A stretch of DNA of 52,351 nt from Alkaliphilus peptidifermentans DSM 18978 (GCF_900101495.1 NZ_FMUS01000032.1:1-52351); one strand, 5' to 3'; positions 42,492 through 52,041 are shown, counted from the stretch's first letter. Numbers and translations are program-made. Notes: generated from the sequence alone by a model not told the origin.

Positions 42492-42492
42492 C

Positions 42493-43437
42493 ATGAAAAA
42501 GCGCGGAATTGGTTACGCCAGCACCTTTTATGGAACAGGATATGGAAATGGCTTTCCTGATATTTCTAGAGCTATAGCAGAGCTAGGAAAGGATGGAAAT
42601 GTATATATATATGTAGGTGCTACTGAGGTTGGACAGGGAGCTAAAACAATCCTTAGTCAAATAGCAGCGGAAGCCTTAGGAATTGATTTTAGTAAAATCA
42701 CATTTATTTGTGAAGATACCAGTATTACACCCGATGCGGGAACAGCCGCCGCCAGTAGACAGACATATAATACAGGTAATGCTATAAAATTAGCAGCAGA
42801 AGAATTAAAAAGAGAAATCATGAATGTAGCTTCTGAGGAGCTAAATGTAAATACTACAAATATTCAAGAATATCTCAAAAAAATAGCTGACATTAAAGGC
42901 GATAAGGTTATTCGTAAGGATGGTATATTTACTGCCTCCACAACCGAGATGGATGTAGAGACTGGTCAAGGAAATCCGTATTATCCCTATACCTTTTCAG
43001 TCTATGGTGTTGAGGTGGAGGTAGATACTTCAACAGGTATTGTGGAGGTTCTACGTGCTGCCTGTGGTCAAGATGTAGGAAGAGCAATTAATCCTAAGCT
43101 TATTGAAGGTCAAATAGATGGAGGCTTTTCAATGGGGCTTGGCTATGCCATCATGGAGGACCTAAATGTTGAAAATGGAAAAATAAAGCACGATAGATTC
43201 ACCAGTTATTTAATACCGACAGCTTTAGATATGCCAGATATAGATAAAATTATTGTAGAGGACCCTGAATCAACAGGACCGTATGGTGCAAAGGGAATAG
43301 GAGAGCCTGTATTGATTGCCGTAGCACCAGCAATACTAAATGCAATATATAATGCAGTAGGAGTACGGATGACTGAAGTACCAGTTACTCCAGAAAAGCT
43401 TTTAAAGGCTCTAAGGGAAAAAGAGAGGGGTGCGTAG
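42493..43437 (+). CDS. Molybdenum hydroxylase medium (C-terminal) Mo subunit
   Basis: 314 residues equal to the C-terminal part of the molybdopterin subunit: YVGATEVGQGAKTILSQI (cofactor contact), EDTSITPDAGTAAASRQTY, and GPYGAKGIGEP with the catalytic glutamate. Together with the gene at 41235 it forms a complete Mo-binding unit, giving an FAD/FeS/large/medium complex of roughly 32, 17, 46 and 34 kDa. Candidate substrates are hypoxanthine, xanthine/urate, or a related purine. Starts upstream of 42493 are disfavoured by the ribosome site. Confidence 0.9.
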   Translation: MKKRGIGYASTFYGTGYGNGFPDISRAIAELGKDGNVYIYVGATEVGQGAKTILSQIAAEALGIDFSKITFICEDTSITPDAGTAAASRQTYNTGNAIKLAAEELKREIMNVASEELNVNTTNIQEYLKKIADIKGDKVIRKDGIFTASTTEMDVETGQGNPYYPYTFSVYGVEVEVDTSTGIVEVLRAACGQDVGRAINPKLIEGQIDGGFSMGLGYAIMEDLNVENGKIKHDRFTSYLIPTALDMPDIDKIIVEDPESTGPYGAKGIGEPVLIAVAPAILNAIYNAVGVRMTEVPVTPEKLLKALREKERGA

Positions 43438-43444
43438 AAGGGTT

Positions 43445-45168
43445 ATGAAGGAAAGGATAAAAAGAAGAATCGATGTTGCAGCTGGAAGAGAAAAGGCTCA
43501 ATTGGTTTTAAAAAATGCAAAGATAGTAAATGTTTTTCCCATGAAATAATTGACGGGGATGTAGCTATAGACCAGGGAGAAATTGTAGGAATAGGCTCCT
43601 ATGAAGGGCTAGAAGAAATTGATATTCAGGGAAGATATATTGCACCTGGCTTAATTGATGGCCATGTACACATAGAATCCTCCATGGTTACTCCAGGACA
43701 GTTTGCCCGGGCAATAGTCCCCCGGGGTACAACAACAATCATTGCTGATCCCCATGAAATAGCCAATGTTTGTGGAATAAAGGGAATAGAGTTTATTTTA
43801 CAGGCCAGTGAAGGGCTACCACTGAATATTTACATTATGCTACCCTCCTGTGTACCTGCAACTTCGTTTGAAAACTCAGGGGCAGTATTGGATGCTAAAG
43901 AATTAGCAAAGCTGATAAATAATAAAAGAGTTTTAGGGTTAGGAGAACTGATGGATTACCCCGGTGTAATTTCGTCGGATGACAGCATTCTTGATAAAAT
44001 AATCACAGCTGGTGAAAAGAAAATTGACGGCCATGGACCTAATATAGAAGACAAAGAATTAAATGCTTACGTGGCAGCAGGAGTAAGAACAGAGCATGAA
44101 TGCTCTACCCTAGAGGAGATGAAAAACAGGCTAGAATTAGGACTATACATTTTAATAAGAGAAGGCTCGGCAGCGAGGAATCTTGAAGCTTTAGTTCATG
44201 GAGTAACAAGAGAAAACTCTAGAAGATGCCTATTTTGCACCGATGATAAGCATCCCGATGATATATTATCCGGTGGTCATATAGACAATAACCTTAGACT
44301 TGCCGTTAAGCAGGGAGTGGACCCAATAACTGCAATACAAATGGCAACAATTAATGCCGCTGAATGCTATGGGTTAAAGAATGTTGGAGCAATTGCACCC
44401 GGATATTCTGCAGATATAATTGTTTTAGATGATTTAAGGGATTTTCAAGTAAACAAGGTGTTTAAAGAAGGAAAGCTAGTAGCTGAAAATAAGAAGGCAA
44501 TATTTAAGGTAACTTCCTCCGATTATTCCAGTGTTATAGACACTGTTCGGATGAAGGAAATAAACAAGGAAGACCTACAGGTAGAAGTTAAGTCAGATAT
44601 AGTTAATGTGATTAAGCTACTGCCCCATAGCCTTGTTACAGAGAAGGCAGTTCGGAAGGTAGAAACAGAAAATGGTGCCTTCAAATATCACAAGAGCTTA
44701 GATATACTAAAAATGGCGGTAATAGAAAGACATAAGGCTACAGGAAATATTGGACTTGGGCTGGTAGAAGACTTTAAGCTTAAGGGTGGAGCCATAGCTT
44801 CGACAATTGCCCACGATTCCCATAATTTAATTGTGATTGGAGATAATGACGATGATATGCTTCTTGCCATCAATGAGGTTGAAAGAGTAGGTGGAGGTAT
44901 TACAATTTGCTCAAATGGAGAAGTTTTAAGAACCTTGCCACTACCTATAGGGGGATTGATTTCCGATGGAACTATGGAGGAGGTTAATTTACAGCTTAAT
45001 GAAATGCTAAATATAGCCTATAATCAGCTGGGGGTTAATAAGGATATAGATCCCTTTATGACACTTTCCTTCCTTGCTCTGCCGGTAATACCAGAAATAA
45101 AACTAACAGATGTAGGATTGTTTGACGTTAATAAATTTTGCTTTATGGATTTAAGTGTAACTGAATAG
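43445..45168 (+). pseudogene. adeC: Adenine deaminase (adeC) with a frameshift near the N-terminus
   Basis: Reading from the ATG at 43445 gives a normal AdeC N-terminus up to LKNAKIVNVF, then a stop at 43547. Restoring one base in the T-run 43533-43537 rejoins the frame as SHEIIDGDVAIDQGEIVG and GLIDGHVHIESSM, giving about 574 residues. The intact downstream part has DGHGP, EHECSTL and TDDKHP, the canonical AdeC site. The uninterrupted ORF from 43684 lacks the HVH metal ligands and could not work alone. It may be a recent mutation, a sequencing error in a homopolymer, or slippage. Confidence 0.8.
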
Positions 45169-45200
45169 AAGTAAAAGTATTCTATGAAATGCTAAAAAAA

Positions 45201-45235
45201 AGCTCTTCCCACAAATAAAGGGATGAGCTTTTTTT
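45201..45235 (+). terminator. Terminator at the end of the purine locus
   Basis: AGCTCTTCCC pairs with GGGATGAGCT (one mismatch) around a 9-base loop, followed by seven T. It closes the xdh-adeC transcript. Confidence 0.88.
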
Positions 45236-45357
45236 GATTCAAAATTATTCAGTAACTAATTGTTACAATTTTTTAACAAAACATGTCTACTATGTTTATT
45301 GCAATTATTAGGTAGAATGGAAAAAAAAGTATTACATATATAAAATGATTGGTTTTA

Positions 45358-45386
45358 TTGACTTAGCATAGTATTTATTATAACAT
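45358..45386 (+). promoter_or_regulatory. Candidate promoter of the ABC transporter operon
   Basis: TTGACT (45358-45363) is followed by the A+T-rich TATTTATTATAACAT; TATAAC (15-base spacing) or TAACAT (17-base spacing) could be the -10 box. It lies 38-45 bp before the start of the binding-protein gene, after a terminator. Confidence 0.45.
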
Positions 45387-45423
45387 TTAGAAAATTCAAA
45401 CAAAGTAAAAAGGGGGAAATAAA

Positions 45424-47079
45424 ATGATTAAACGAGTTACATTAAGTATTTTCTTAGTAATTGTATTACTGATTACTGCTTGTGGGGGGAAGGAGGTTGT
45501 TGGCCCAGACAATGATGTTGAAATGGGAGACTTGGTACCATCTATAACAATACTAAGTTCTTTACCAGAGGCCAACATGGTTAACTACGAAATGGCTCAA
45601 GAGCTGGTGGAGGAGCTGCAAAAACTAGGTGTTGATATCAAGGCCGAGCCAACTGATTTTGCAGTACTGTTGGATAGATTATACGGAGAAGAAGGAGATT
45701 ACGATGCCTATACCATTGGTTGGTCAGGTAGAGTAGAGAGACTAGACCCAGATATGTTTATTCATTCCATTAACCATTCTGACAATGCAGATCCAGGGGG
45801 AAATAATACAAATAGATACAGAAACTCAGCATTTGATGCACTTGCCGATGCTCAAAGACAGGAAATGGACATTAATAAGCGTAGGGAGTATGTTTTTCAA
45901 GCACAGCAAATTCTTGCTGAAGATGTACCTAATATCACCCTATATTCAAGAGCAAATGTACAGGTTTACGATAAAGAAAGATTCGACAATGTTGTAAACA
46001 TACCAGGTGAAGGGCTCTTTAATGAGTGGACTCCAATGTGGATAAATCCATTAACAGAAGATAAAATACTAAGGGTTGCAAGTAATATTAATTTGGATAC
46101 ACTAAATCCTTTAGCAGCTAAGAGTGTGTACGAGTGGAGAAACTTAAGACTTATATATGATAAATTAGTACGCTTAAGCCCTGAAATAGAACCGATTCCT
46201 TGGGCAGCAACAGGCTGGGACGTAGTTAATGATACAACTATAGATATACACTTAAGGGATGATATGAAATTCCATGATGGTGTGCAGGTAACGGCAGAGG
46301 ATGTAAAATATACCTATGAATTATTTATTGATAGGAAGGTGGAATATTTTGCATCATTCTTAGCTCCCATAGACTCAATAGAAATCACCGATGAGAACAC
46401 GGTAAGATTTGGCCTTAAATATCCATATGCTCCATTTATTACCAATACATTAACTCAGATTCCTATACTTCCAAAGCATATTTGGGAAAATATAGATGAT
46501 CCAAATGAATATGCAAACGAAAAGCCTATTGGTAGTGGTCCATTTATATTTGAGAACTTTAGAAGAGGTGAAGAGCTGGTAGTTAAAACAAATAAAGAGT
46601 ATTTTGAAGAAATCAAAATTGATGGATATATTTTTAACATATTCGCATCTCCAGAGGGTGTATTAACAGCGTTAGAGCTTCACAATATAGACATGGTTTC
46701 CTATGATCTTGTACCTGCCCATATAGACCTAATAAAGAATAATGATGGTGGTAAATATAATCATCTAGAAATGACAGAAGCTCAGGATATAGGCTTCTTC
46801 TATATAGGATTTAACCTAGACAGAGAGCCATTTAATAATAAAGATTTTAGAATAGCATTGTCTTATCTAGTGGATTACGATTTAGCACTGGATGTACACT
46901 TAAATGGATATGGATCTCGTGGTGGTGGAGGATTAGTAATAAACGCTGCAAATGAATATTGGTATAATCCAGCTGTTCCCATTTATGATACATATGATCC
47001 AGAGCGAGCTAAAGAAATATTAGAAGAAGCTGGTTTTACCTGGGATAGTAATGGTAAATTACGTATGCCTAAAGAGTAA
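45424..47079 (+). CDS. ABC transporter substrate-binding lipoprotein, circularly permuted SBP family 5
   Basis: 551 residues. Signal peptide with lipobox LITAC (Cys20) anchors it outside the membrane. Residues about 38-205 match what is normally the C-terminal third of a family 5 peptide/nickel-binding protein (ELQKLGVDIKAEPTDFAVLL; DYDAYTIGWSGR; QQILAEDVPNITLYSRANVQ). Residues about 213-551 match the normal N-terminal part (DKILRVASNINLDTLNPL; DDMKFHDGVQVTAEDVKYTY; IGSGPFIFENF) and the protein ends at DPERAKEILEEAGF, the usual mid-protein join. The order is therefore permuted. Ligand unknown. Confidence 0.88.
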   Translation: MIKRVTLSIFLVIVLLITACGGKEVVGPDNDVEMGDLVPSITILSSLPEANMVNYEMAQELVEELQKLGVDIKAEPTDFAVLLDRLYGEEGDYDAYTIGWSGRVERLDPDMFIHSINHSDNADPGGNNTNRYRNSAFDALADAQRQEMDINKRREYVFQAQQILAEDVPNITLYSRANVQVYDKERFDNVVNIPGEGLFNEWTPMWINPLTEDKILRVASNINLDTLNPLAAKSVYEWRNLRLIYDKLVRLSPEIEPIPWAATGWDVVNDTTIDIHLRDDMKFHDGVQVTAEDVKYTYELFIDRKVEYFASFLAPIDSIEITDENTVRFGLKYPYAPFITNTLTQIPILPKHIWENIDDPNEYANEKPIGSGPFIFENFRRGEELVVKTNKEYFEEIKIDGYIFNIFASPEGVLTALELHNIDMVSYDLVPAHIDLIKNNDGGKYNHLEMTEAQDIGFFYIGFNLDREPFNNKDFRIALSYLVDYDLALDVHLNGYGSRGGGGLVINAANEYWYNPAVPIYDTYDPERAKEILEEAGFTWDSNGKLRMPKE

Positions 47080-47104
47080 ACAACTTTCTTAACCAACTTC
47101 ATAT

Positions 47105-47141
47105 AAGCATAAAAGTCGATCTTTCTTCGACTTTTATGCTT
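47105..47141 (+). terminator. Hairpin between binding-protein and permease genes
   Basis: A perfect 15-bp stem, AAGCATAAAAGTCGA / TCGACTTTTATGCTT, with a 7-base loop. Such hairpins after binding-protein genes typically limit read-through or stabilise the upstream mRNA so the binding protein exceeds the membrane subunits. The T-tract lies within the stem. Confidence 0.7.
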
Positions 47142-47172
47142 AATATCATTAAGGCAGAAGGGAGATGGATGA

Positions 47173-48144
47173 GTGTTAGGTTTTATTATGAAAAGAATAT
47201 TTACTATGGTAATAATGATACTTCTTGTTTCTACAATGATTTTTTTCCTGTTTAGAACAATGCCGGGGGACCCTACAGCCTTTATTGTAGATCCATCTAT
47301 TCCTAAAGAGGCAAGAGATCAATTATTGGAAAGATATGGTTTGAACGATAGCTTATGGAAGCAGTATACAATTTTTTTAAAGGATTTAGTAAGGCTAGAT
47401 TTTGGAAATTCTTTCTTTTATGGACGGCCTGTTACTGTAATTATTAAAGATCTAATTCCAGCTACTCTAATACTAATGTTTACAGCAATGCTTTTTGCAT
47501 ATATCATTGGTATCTTGGGGGGAGCATGGATGGCATGGAAAAGGGGAACAAAGCTGGAGTCATTTGGTATAACCATATCGCTAATTTTTAGATCTGCTCC
47601 TTCCTTTTGGGTAGGCTTGATGATGATTCTTATATTTGCTGTAAGACTAAAATGGTTTCCAGGTCAAGGGATGAGAACATCAGGGTATACAGGTGAAACC
47701 TTCCGTGAGATTTTTCTTACATTAGACTTTCTTAAGCATTTAATTCTTCCATCTATTGTTGCAGGATTATATTTTGTAGCAACTCCTTTACTGATAATGA
47801 GGAACAGTATGCTTGAGGTTTTATCAGAGGATTATATTGAAATGGCCCATGCAAAAGGCTTAAAGGAGAGTAAAATATTGTATCGTCATGCTGCACGGAA
47901 TGCATTATTGCCAGTAATAACTGCCGGTGCTCTCTTTATAGGCTCTGCCATGGGTGGTCTAGTATTAATAGAATATGTTTTCAGCTGGCCAGGCTTAGGC
48001 AGGGAAATACAGAGGGCAGTTGTAAGACATGATTATCCTCTAGCCCAGGGTGCATTTATAATCATTGCTTCATTGGTTATGTTTATGAACCTAGTAGCAG
48101 ATGTCCTATATGTTATTTTAGATCCTAGAATATCATATAAATAA
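47173..48144 (+). CDS. ABC transporter permease, DppB/OppB type
   Basis: 323-residue inner-membrane permease with about six helices. The N-terminal MKRIFTMVIMILLVSTMIFF, the TMPGDPTAFI loop, and the EAA motif region EMAHAKGLKESKILYRHAAR are characteristic of the DppB/OppB/NikB family. GTG start (47173) with upstream GGGAG; the ATG at 47188 is the alternative. First of four closely spaced transporter genes. Confidence 0.92.
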   Translation: MLGFIMKRIFTMVIMILLVSTMIFFLFRTMPGDPTAFIVDPSIPKEARDQLLERYGLNDSLWKQYTIFLKDLVRLDFGNSFFYGRPVTVIIKDLIPATLILMFTAMLFAYIIGILGGAWMAWKRGTKLESFGITISLIFRSAPSFWVGLMMILIFAVRLKWFPGQGMRTSGYTGETFREIFLTLDFLKHLILPSIVAGLYFVATPLLIMRNSMLEVLSEDYIEMAHAKGLKESKILYRHAARNALLPVITAGALFIGSAMGGLVLIEYVFSWPGLGREIQRAVVRHDYPLAQGAFIIIASLVMFMNLVADVLYVILDPRISYK

Positions 48145-48169
48145 AATTACAGCAGAAAGGGGAAGTAAT

Positions 48170-49090
48170 ATGTCTAAAACTGTTGTATCGACTTCAATAA
48201 AAAGCTTCTTTACTTCTAAAAAAAATAGTCAAGGTTTTTTTCCTGTCTTTATAAATAATTTGAAAAGAGATAAGCTGGCTTTAATAGGCGTTATACTATT
48301 AATATTTTTTATTGGAGTTGGTATATTTGCTGATTTTATAGCTCCCTATGAACCAAGGGAAAGACATTACAATGAAGAGGGAAAAATAAGAAGACTTGAA
48401 GCGCCTTCAAAGGATCACTGGTTTGGAACTACCGATGTAGGAAGAGATATTTTTAGTCAAGTTGTATTGGGAACAAAGACTGCATTAACCGTTGGAATTC
48501 TTGCTGCTTTACTGGTTACACTTGTTGGAGCAACGGTTGGAATAATTGCAGGTTATTCAGGTGGTGTAGTGGATGCAGTATTAATGAGAATCGTTGATTT
48601 TTTCTATGCCATACCCTTTATACCCTTTGTTATTATATTATCTGCCGTATTAAAACCAAGTATTTGGAATATTATATTGGCTGTGTCTTTATTGTCATGG
48701 AGGACTGTTGCTAGACTTGTGAGGTCTCAAGTACTGTCTATTGCCAAGAGACCCTTTATAAAGGCAGCTAAGGTTGCAGGTGCCAGTCATAGCAGAATAA
48801 TGGTTAAATATATTCTACCAAATGTAATACCCCTTATATTACTGGAAATGGCATTTATGGTGAACTTCGCTATTATGGCCGAAGCAAGTATAGCCTTTTT
48901 AGGCTTTGGTGACCCTCAAAAACCCAGTTGGGGGCAAATTCTGCATATTAACTTTGTAACTGGAAACTCAAGAAGTGCATGGTGGTGGACTGCTACTCCA
49001 GGTCTGGCAATAGTCTTATTATTACTATCGATATTTTTCATTACCCGTGCACTGGAAGAAGTTGTTGATCCTAGACTGCGGAGGAGATAA
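48170..49090 (+). CDS. ABC transporter permease, DppC/OppC type
   Basis: 306-residue second permease, pairing with the DppB-type subunit. OppC N-terminal features (FINNLKRDKLALIGVILLI), the HWFGTTDVGRDIFSQVVLG segment, and the EAA loop KAAKVAGASHSRIMVKYILP are visible. It follows the first permease by 25 bp and precedes the first ATPase by 2 bp. Confidence 0.93.
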   Translation: MSKTVVSTSIKSFFTSKKNSQGFFPVFINNLKRDKLALIGVILLIFFIGVGIFADFIAPYEPRERHYNEEGKIRRLEAPSKDHWFGTTDVGRDIFSQVVLGTKTALTVGILAALLVTLVGATVGIIAGYSGGVVDAVLMRIVDFFYAIPFIPFVIILSAVLKPSIWNIILAVSLLSWRTVARLVRSQVLSIAKRPFIKAAKVAGASHSRIMVKYILPNVIPLILLEMAFMVNFAIMAEASIAFLGFGDPQKPSWGQILHINFVTGNSRSAWWWTATPGLAIVLLLLSIFFITRALEEVVDPRLRRR

Positions 49091-49092
49091 AA

Positions 49093-50136
49093 ATGCTATT
49101 ATTAGAGGTGAAAAATTTAGATATTGATTATAAAACTCAAGAAGGAACCCTTAAGGCTATAAGTGATGTCTCCTTTACATTAAGACAAGGCGAAAGTGTT
49201 GGATTCGTTGGTGAAAGTGGCTGCGGTAAAACAACCTTAGCAAAATCTATTATGAAACTATTACCCAAGAATGGAAGTATTAGTAAGGGTGAAATTATTT
49301 TTAAAGGAGAAGATCTAGTAAAAAAGAGCAAGGAAGAAATTAGAAGAATAAGACATTTAAAAATCGCAATGGTATCCCAGAGTGCTATGAATTCATTGAA
49401 TCCAGTTTATACAGTAGGTGACCAGATTATAGAAGGTATTCTGGCACATACCAATATGTCCAAAAAAGAGGCGGCTAAAAGGGCAGAGGAAGTCTTTAGT
49501 ATTATAGGTCTAGAGGGAAAGCGACTAAAAAGCTACCCGCACCAAATGAGTGGAGGAATGAAGCAGCGAGCCATAATTGCTATGGCACTCTCCTTAAACC
49601 CAGACTTAATAATTGCAGATGAACCAACTACCGCTTTAGATGTTGTTGTTCAAGATAGGATATTAAGAGAGATTTTATCTATACAAAAACAAATGAATAG
49701 CTCAATGATTTTTATCACCCATGATATTTCTGTTGTATCAGAAATTTGTGACACAATAATTGTTATGTATGGTGGTAAAATAATGGAAAAGGCAAGTACA
49801 AAAATATTTTTTAAAAAGCCCCTTCATCCCTACTCACTAGGGTTAAAGAATGCATTTCCAAGTATTTTGGATATAGGAGAGGAACTAATTTCAATTCCAG
49901 GAACACCACCAAATTTAATGAAAAATTTATCAGGCTGTAGGTTTGTAGAAAGATGTCCATTTAGAACAACTCTATGTCAAAGTGAAATGCCTGTTCTTAG
50001 AGAGGCAGGAGAAGATCATCTGGTGGCCTGCCATTATATAGATAAGCATGAGGCCTTTACAGAAGCAGCTGAGCTACGAGAGACATGGGAAGCCGTTAGA
50101 AGCCGAATAATACAAGAAAAAGAGGAGGGTGCTTAA
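49093..50136 (+). CDS. ABC transporter ATPase, DppD/OppD type
   Basis: 347-residue ATPase: Walker [10 protein letters not shown], signature MSGGMKQRA, Walker [13 protein letters not shown], switch histidine ITHDIS. The C-terminal oligopeptide-transporter tail includes [15 protein letters not shown], where DppD-type proteins often bind an Fe-S cluster or fold around cysteines. It shares one base with the next gene. Confidence 0.94.
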   Translation: MLLLEVKNLDIDYKTQEGTLKAISDVSFTLRQGESVGFVGESGCGKTTLAKSIMKLLPKNGSISKGEIIFKGEDLVKKSKEEIRRIRHLKIAMVSQSAMNSLNPVYTVGDQIIEGILAHTNMSKKEAAKRAEEVFSIIGLEGKRLKSYPHQMSGGMKQRAIIAMALSLNPDLIIADEPTTALDVVVQDRILREILSIQKQMNSSMIFITHDISVVSEICDTIIVMYGGKIMEKASTKIFFKKPLHPYSLGLKNAFPSILDIGEELISIPGTPPNLMKNLSGCRFVERCPFRTTLCQSEMPVLREAGEDHLVACHYIDKHEAFTEAAELRETWEAVRSRIIQEKEEGA

Positions 50137-51137
50137 TGGATACAATGCCTCTTATTCAAATAGAAAATCTTAAAAAGTACTATCTGGTTAATAATGGAAT
50201 AAAGGATATATTTTCTAAAGAAAAAAAATATGTAAAGGCTATAGATGATATTAGCCTCATTATTAAAAAGGGAGAAATACTAGGCTTGGCAGGTGAAAGT
50301 GGCTCTGGTAAAACAACCACTGGCGAGATATTGGTGCGACTACAAGAACCAAGCGATGGCAATATAATATTTGATGGTCATGTTTTCAAAGCAAATTCTA
50401 AAATTGAAGAGAAAAAATTCAGAAAAGAGGTTCAGATGATATTTCAGGATCCATATGAAACTTTGAACCCAAGGTTTAACATATTCGATACAATAGCAGA
50501 GCCTTTAAAAATACATGGGGTTAAGAATAGACAGGATATATATGATCGGGTTATAAAAGCCCTGGAAATTGCTGAATTGAAGCCTGCAGAGCATTATATA
50601 ACTAGATACCCACATGAATTAAGTGGAGGACAGAGACAGCGTGTGGCAATAGCACGAGGAATTGTTTTGGAGCCGAAATTTTTAGTTGCCGATGAGCCAG
50701 TTTCGATGCTGGATGTTTCCATTAGAGCAGATATACTAAATCTGCTTAAAAATTTACGAAAAAAAATGGGTCTAACTATGCTTTATGTATCCCATGATTT
50801 ATCTACCATTAAATATTTATGTGATCGTATTGCCATTATGTATTTAGGTAAAATAGTAGAAATTGGTAATGTAAAGGATGTAATAGACAATCCACAGCAT
50901 CCATATACTAAGGTCCTTTTATCATCGGTACCAGTGGCTGACCCAGATTATAAGCGACAAAGTATTATTATAGAGGATGAAGTTCCTGATCAGATTCATC
51001 TTCCGGAAGGCTGTAGATTTGGACCACGATGCCCATATTCAACAGAAGACTGTAAAAACTTTGATCACACTTTATTTGAAAGAAGAACTGATCAGTGGAG
51101 CGCATGTATATATAATGAAGAAGAATTAAGAAAATAA
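50136..51137 (+). CDS. ABC transporter ATPase, DppF/OppF type
   Basis: 333-residue second ATPase: Walker A GESGSGKTT, signature LSGGQRQRVA, Walker B LVADEPVSMLD, switch VSHDLS. The C-terminal tail holds CRFGPRCPYSTEDC. With the DppD-type partner it powers uptake of the ligand of the permuted binding protein. Peptides, nickel or another small solute are possible; the purine neighbourhood does not decide. Confidence 0.94.
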   Translation: MDTMPLIQIENLKKYYLVNNGIKDIFSKEKKYVKAIDDISLIIKKGEILGLAGESGSGKTTTGEILVRLQEPSDGNIIFDGHVFKANSKIEEKKFRKEVQMIFQDPYETLNPRFNIFDTIAEPLKIHGVKNRQDIYDRVIKALEIAELKPAEHYITRYPHELSGGQRQRVAIARGIVLEPKFLVADEPVSMLDVSIRADILNLLKNLRKKMGLTMLYVSHDLSTIKYLCDRIAIMYLGKIVEIGNVKDVIDNPQHPYTKVLLSSVPVADPDYKRQSIIIEDEVPDQIHLPEGCRFGPRCPYSTEDCKNFDHTLFERRTDQWSACIYNEEELRK

Positions 51138-51140
51138 CTA

Positions 51141-51163
51141 TAACCGTCCCTAAGGGGACGGTT
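51141..51163 (+). terminator. Terminator of the ABC transporter operon
   Basis: AACCGTCCC pairs with GGGACGGTT around a short loop and is followed by a few T. It lies directly behind the last transporter gene and faces the opposing gene at 51213. Confidence 0.8.
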
Positions 51164-51212
51164 TAGAAGTTTCTCGCTCTAAACTCATAGTTCTTACTAT
51201 CTAGTTTTATAA

Positions 51213-51818
51213 TTATAATTTATAATGCAATATCATTAGAATATTACCATATACTTCTCTAACTAATATATAGTGATCAAACATCTTTTCAATAGTGCTA
51301 ATAATTTTTCCTCTATTACTAATTTCAATTTCTCCTTTTACTTCATATACATCAACTTTAACCTTATCCCAATTTAGACGTTGCAAACTACTGGATTGAG
51401 TATCATTTATTAATGCCAACGGTATAGTTGCAAAAATATTACCTCCATATACCTCATGAGCCTCCCAGAATTTATTATGAACTTCAAAGACATTAGATGT
51501 TTTTAAGTCTGATGTTCTTATCATAGAAAACCTTTCTAGGTAATCGCCATCATATACATTTTTCACCATTACTGACTTGAATAAAAAAGTTTCTTCTGTT
51601 ATTTTTTCGATTTTTATGTCCAATCCATTACTTTGAAGCTGCTTTGTATTAGTTGTTTCAATTAATTGCTTTTTATAGGCTTCTGCTTGTTCGATTAATT
51701 CTTCTATTAAGCGCATTTTTCCATTGGAATCAATGTTTTTTTCTAAGTTATATACTATAGTTTTTATCCTGTTAAATTCGTTGATCAAATTAGTCACCAT
51801 CCTAGTTACTATTAGCAT
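51213..51818 (-). CDS. Uncharacterised protein
   Basis: About 200 residues, no recognised family. The N-terminal 60 residues form a likely coiled coil (FNRIKTIVYNLEKNIDSNGK, then EELIEQAEAYKKQLIE); the rest alternates strands and ends in a hydrophobic ILMILHYKL. No signal peptide is evident. The start is uncertain: ATG at 51818, an inner ATG at 51800, or a TTG near 51785 preceded by AGGATGG. It stands alone, converging with the transporter operon, and is followed upstream by the insertion sequence. Confidence 0.6.
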   Translation of the reverse strand: MLIVTRMVTNLINEFNRIKTIVYNLEKNIDSNGKMRLIEELIEQAEAYKKQLIETTNTKQLQSNGLDIKIEKITEETFLFKSVMVKNVYDGDYLERFSMIRTSDLKTSNVFEVHNKFWEAHEVYGGNIFATIPLALINDTQSSSLQRLNWDKVKVDVYEVKGEIEISNRGKIISTIEKMFDHYILVREVYGNILMILHYKL

Positions 51819-51899
51819 TATTGTTTACATTATATTATAAATTATAGAATAAGAAAATAAGTTATGTGTCACAAATCGACTAAATTCTTAAGGAATATT

Positions 51900-51913
51900 A
51901 ACTCCCGGGAGTT
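51900..51913. repeat. 14-bp perfect palindrome near the insertion sequence
   Basis: AACTCCCGGGAGTT is self-complementary and lies 129 bp before the transposase start, in an otherwise A+T-rich stretch. It could be near the left end of the insertion sequence or a regulatory operator. The element's left boundary cannot be fixed without the right end, which is outside the window. Confidence 0.4.
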
Positions 51914-52041
51914 TGACAGTTGAACATTTCAAAACCATTTTAAAAGCTTGAAAAGGCTTATTTTTTTTGTGTTTTTTTCATTTTTGTATAGCGCACTTTA
52001 ACGCACTGTGTTATAATGTATATAATAGGAGGTGTTGTTTA

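Noticed and set aside
42412-42492. Possible frameshift or upstream extension joining the two Mo-hydroxylase genes
   Set aside because: The first gene ends with a normal stop, and a good ribosome site (AAGGAGGTG) precedes the ATG at 42493. The residues encoded between 42412 and 42492 in the second frame do not resemble the family. Two separate subunits fit better.
45424-47079. Binding-protein gene explained as an assembly artefact or fusion of two genes
   Set aside because: A single continuous ORF has a proper signal peptide, and its two parts complement each other exactly without overlap, as expected for a permutation. An artefact would rarely keep the frame and the lipobox.
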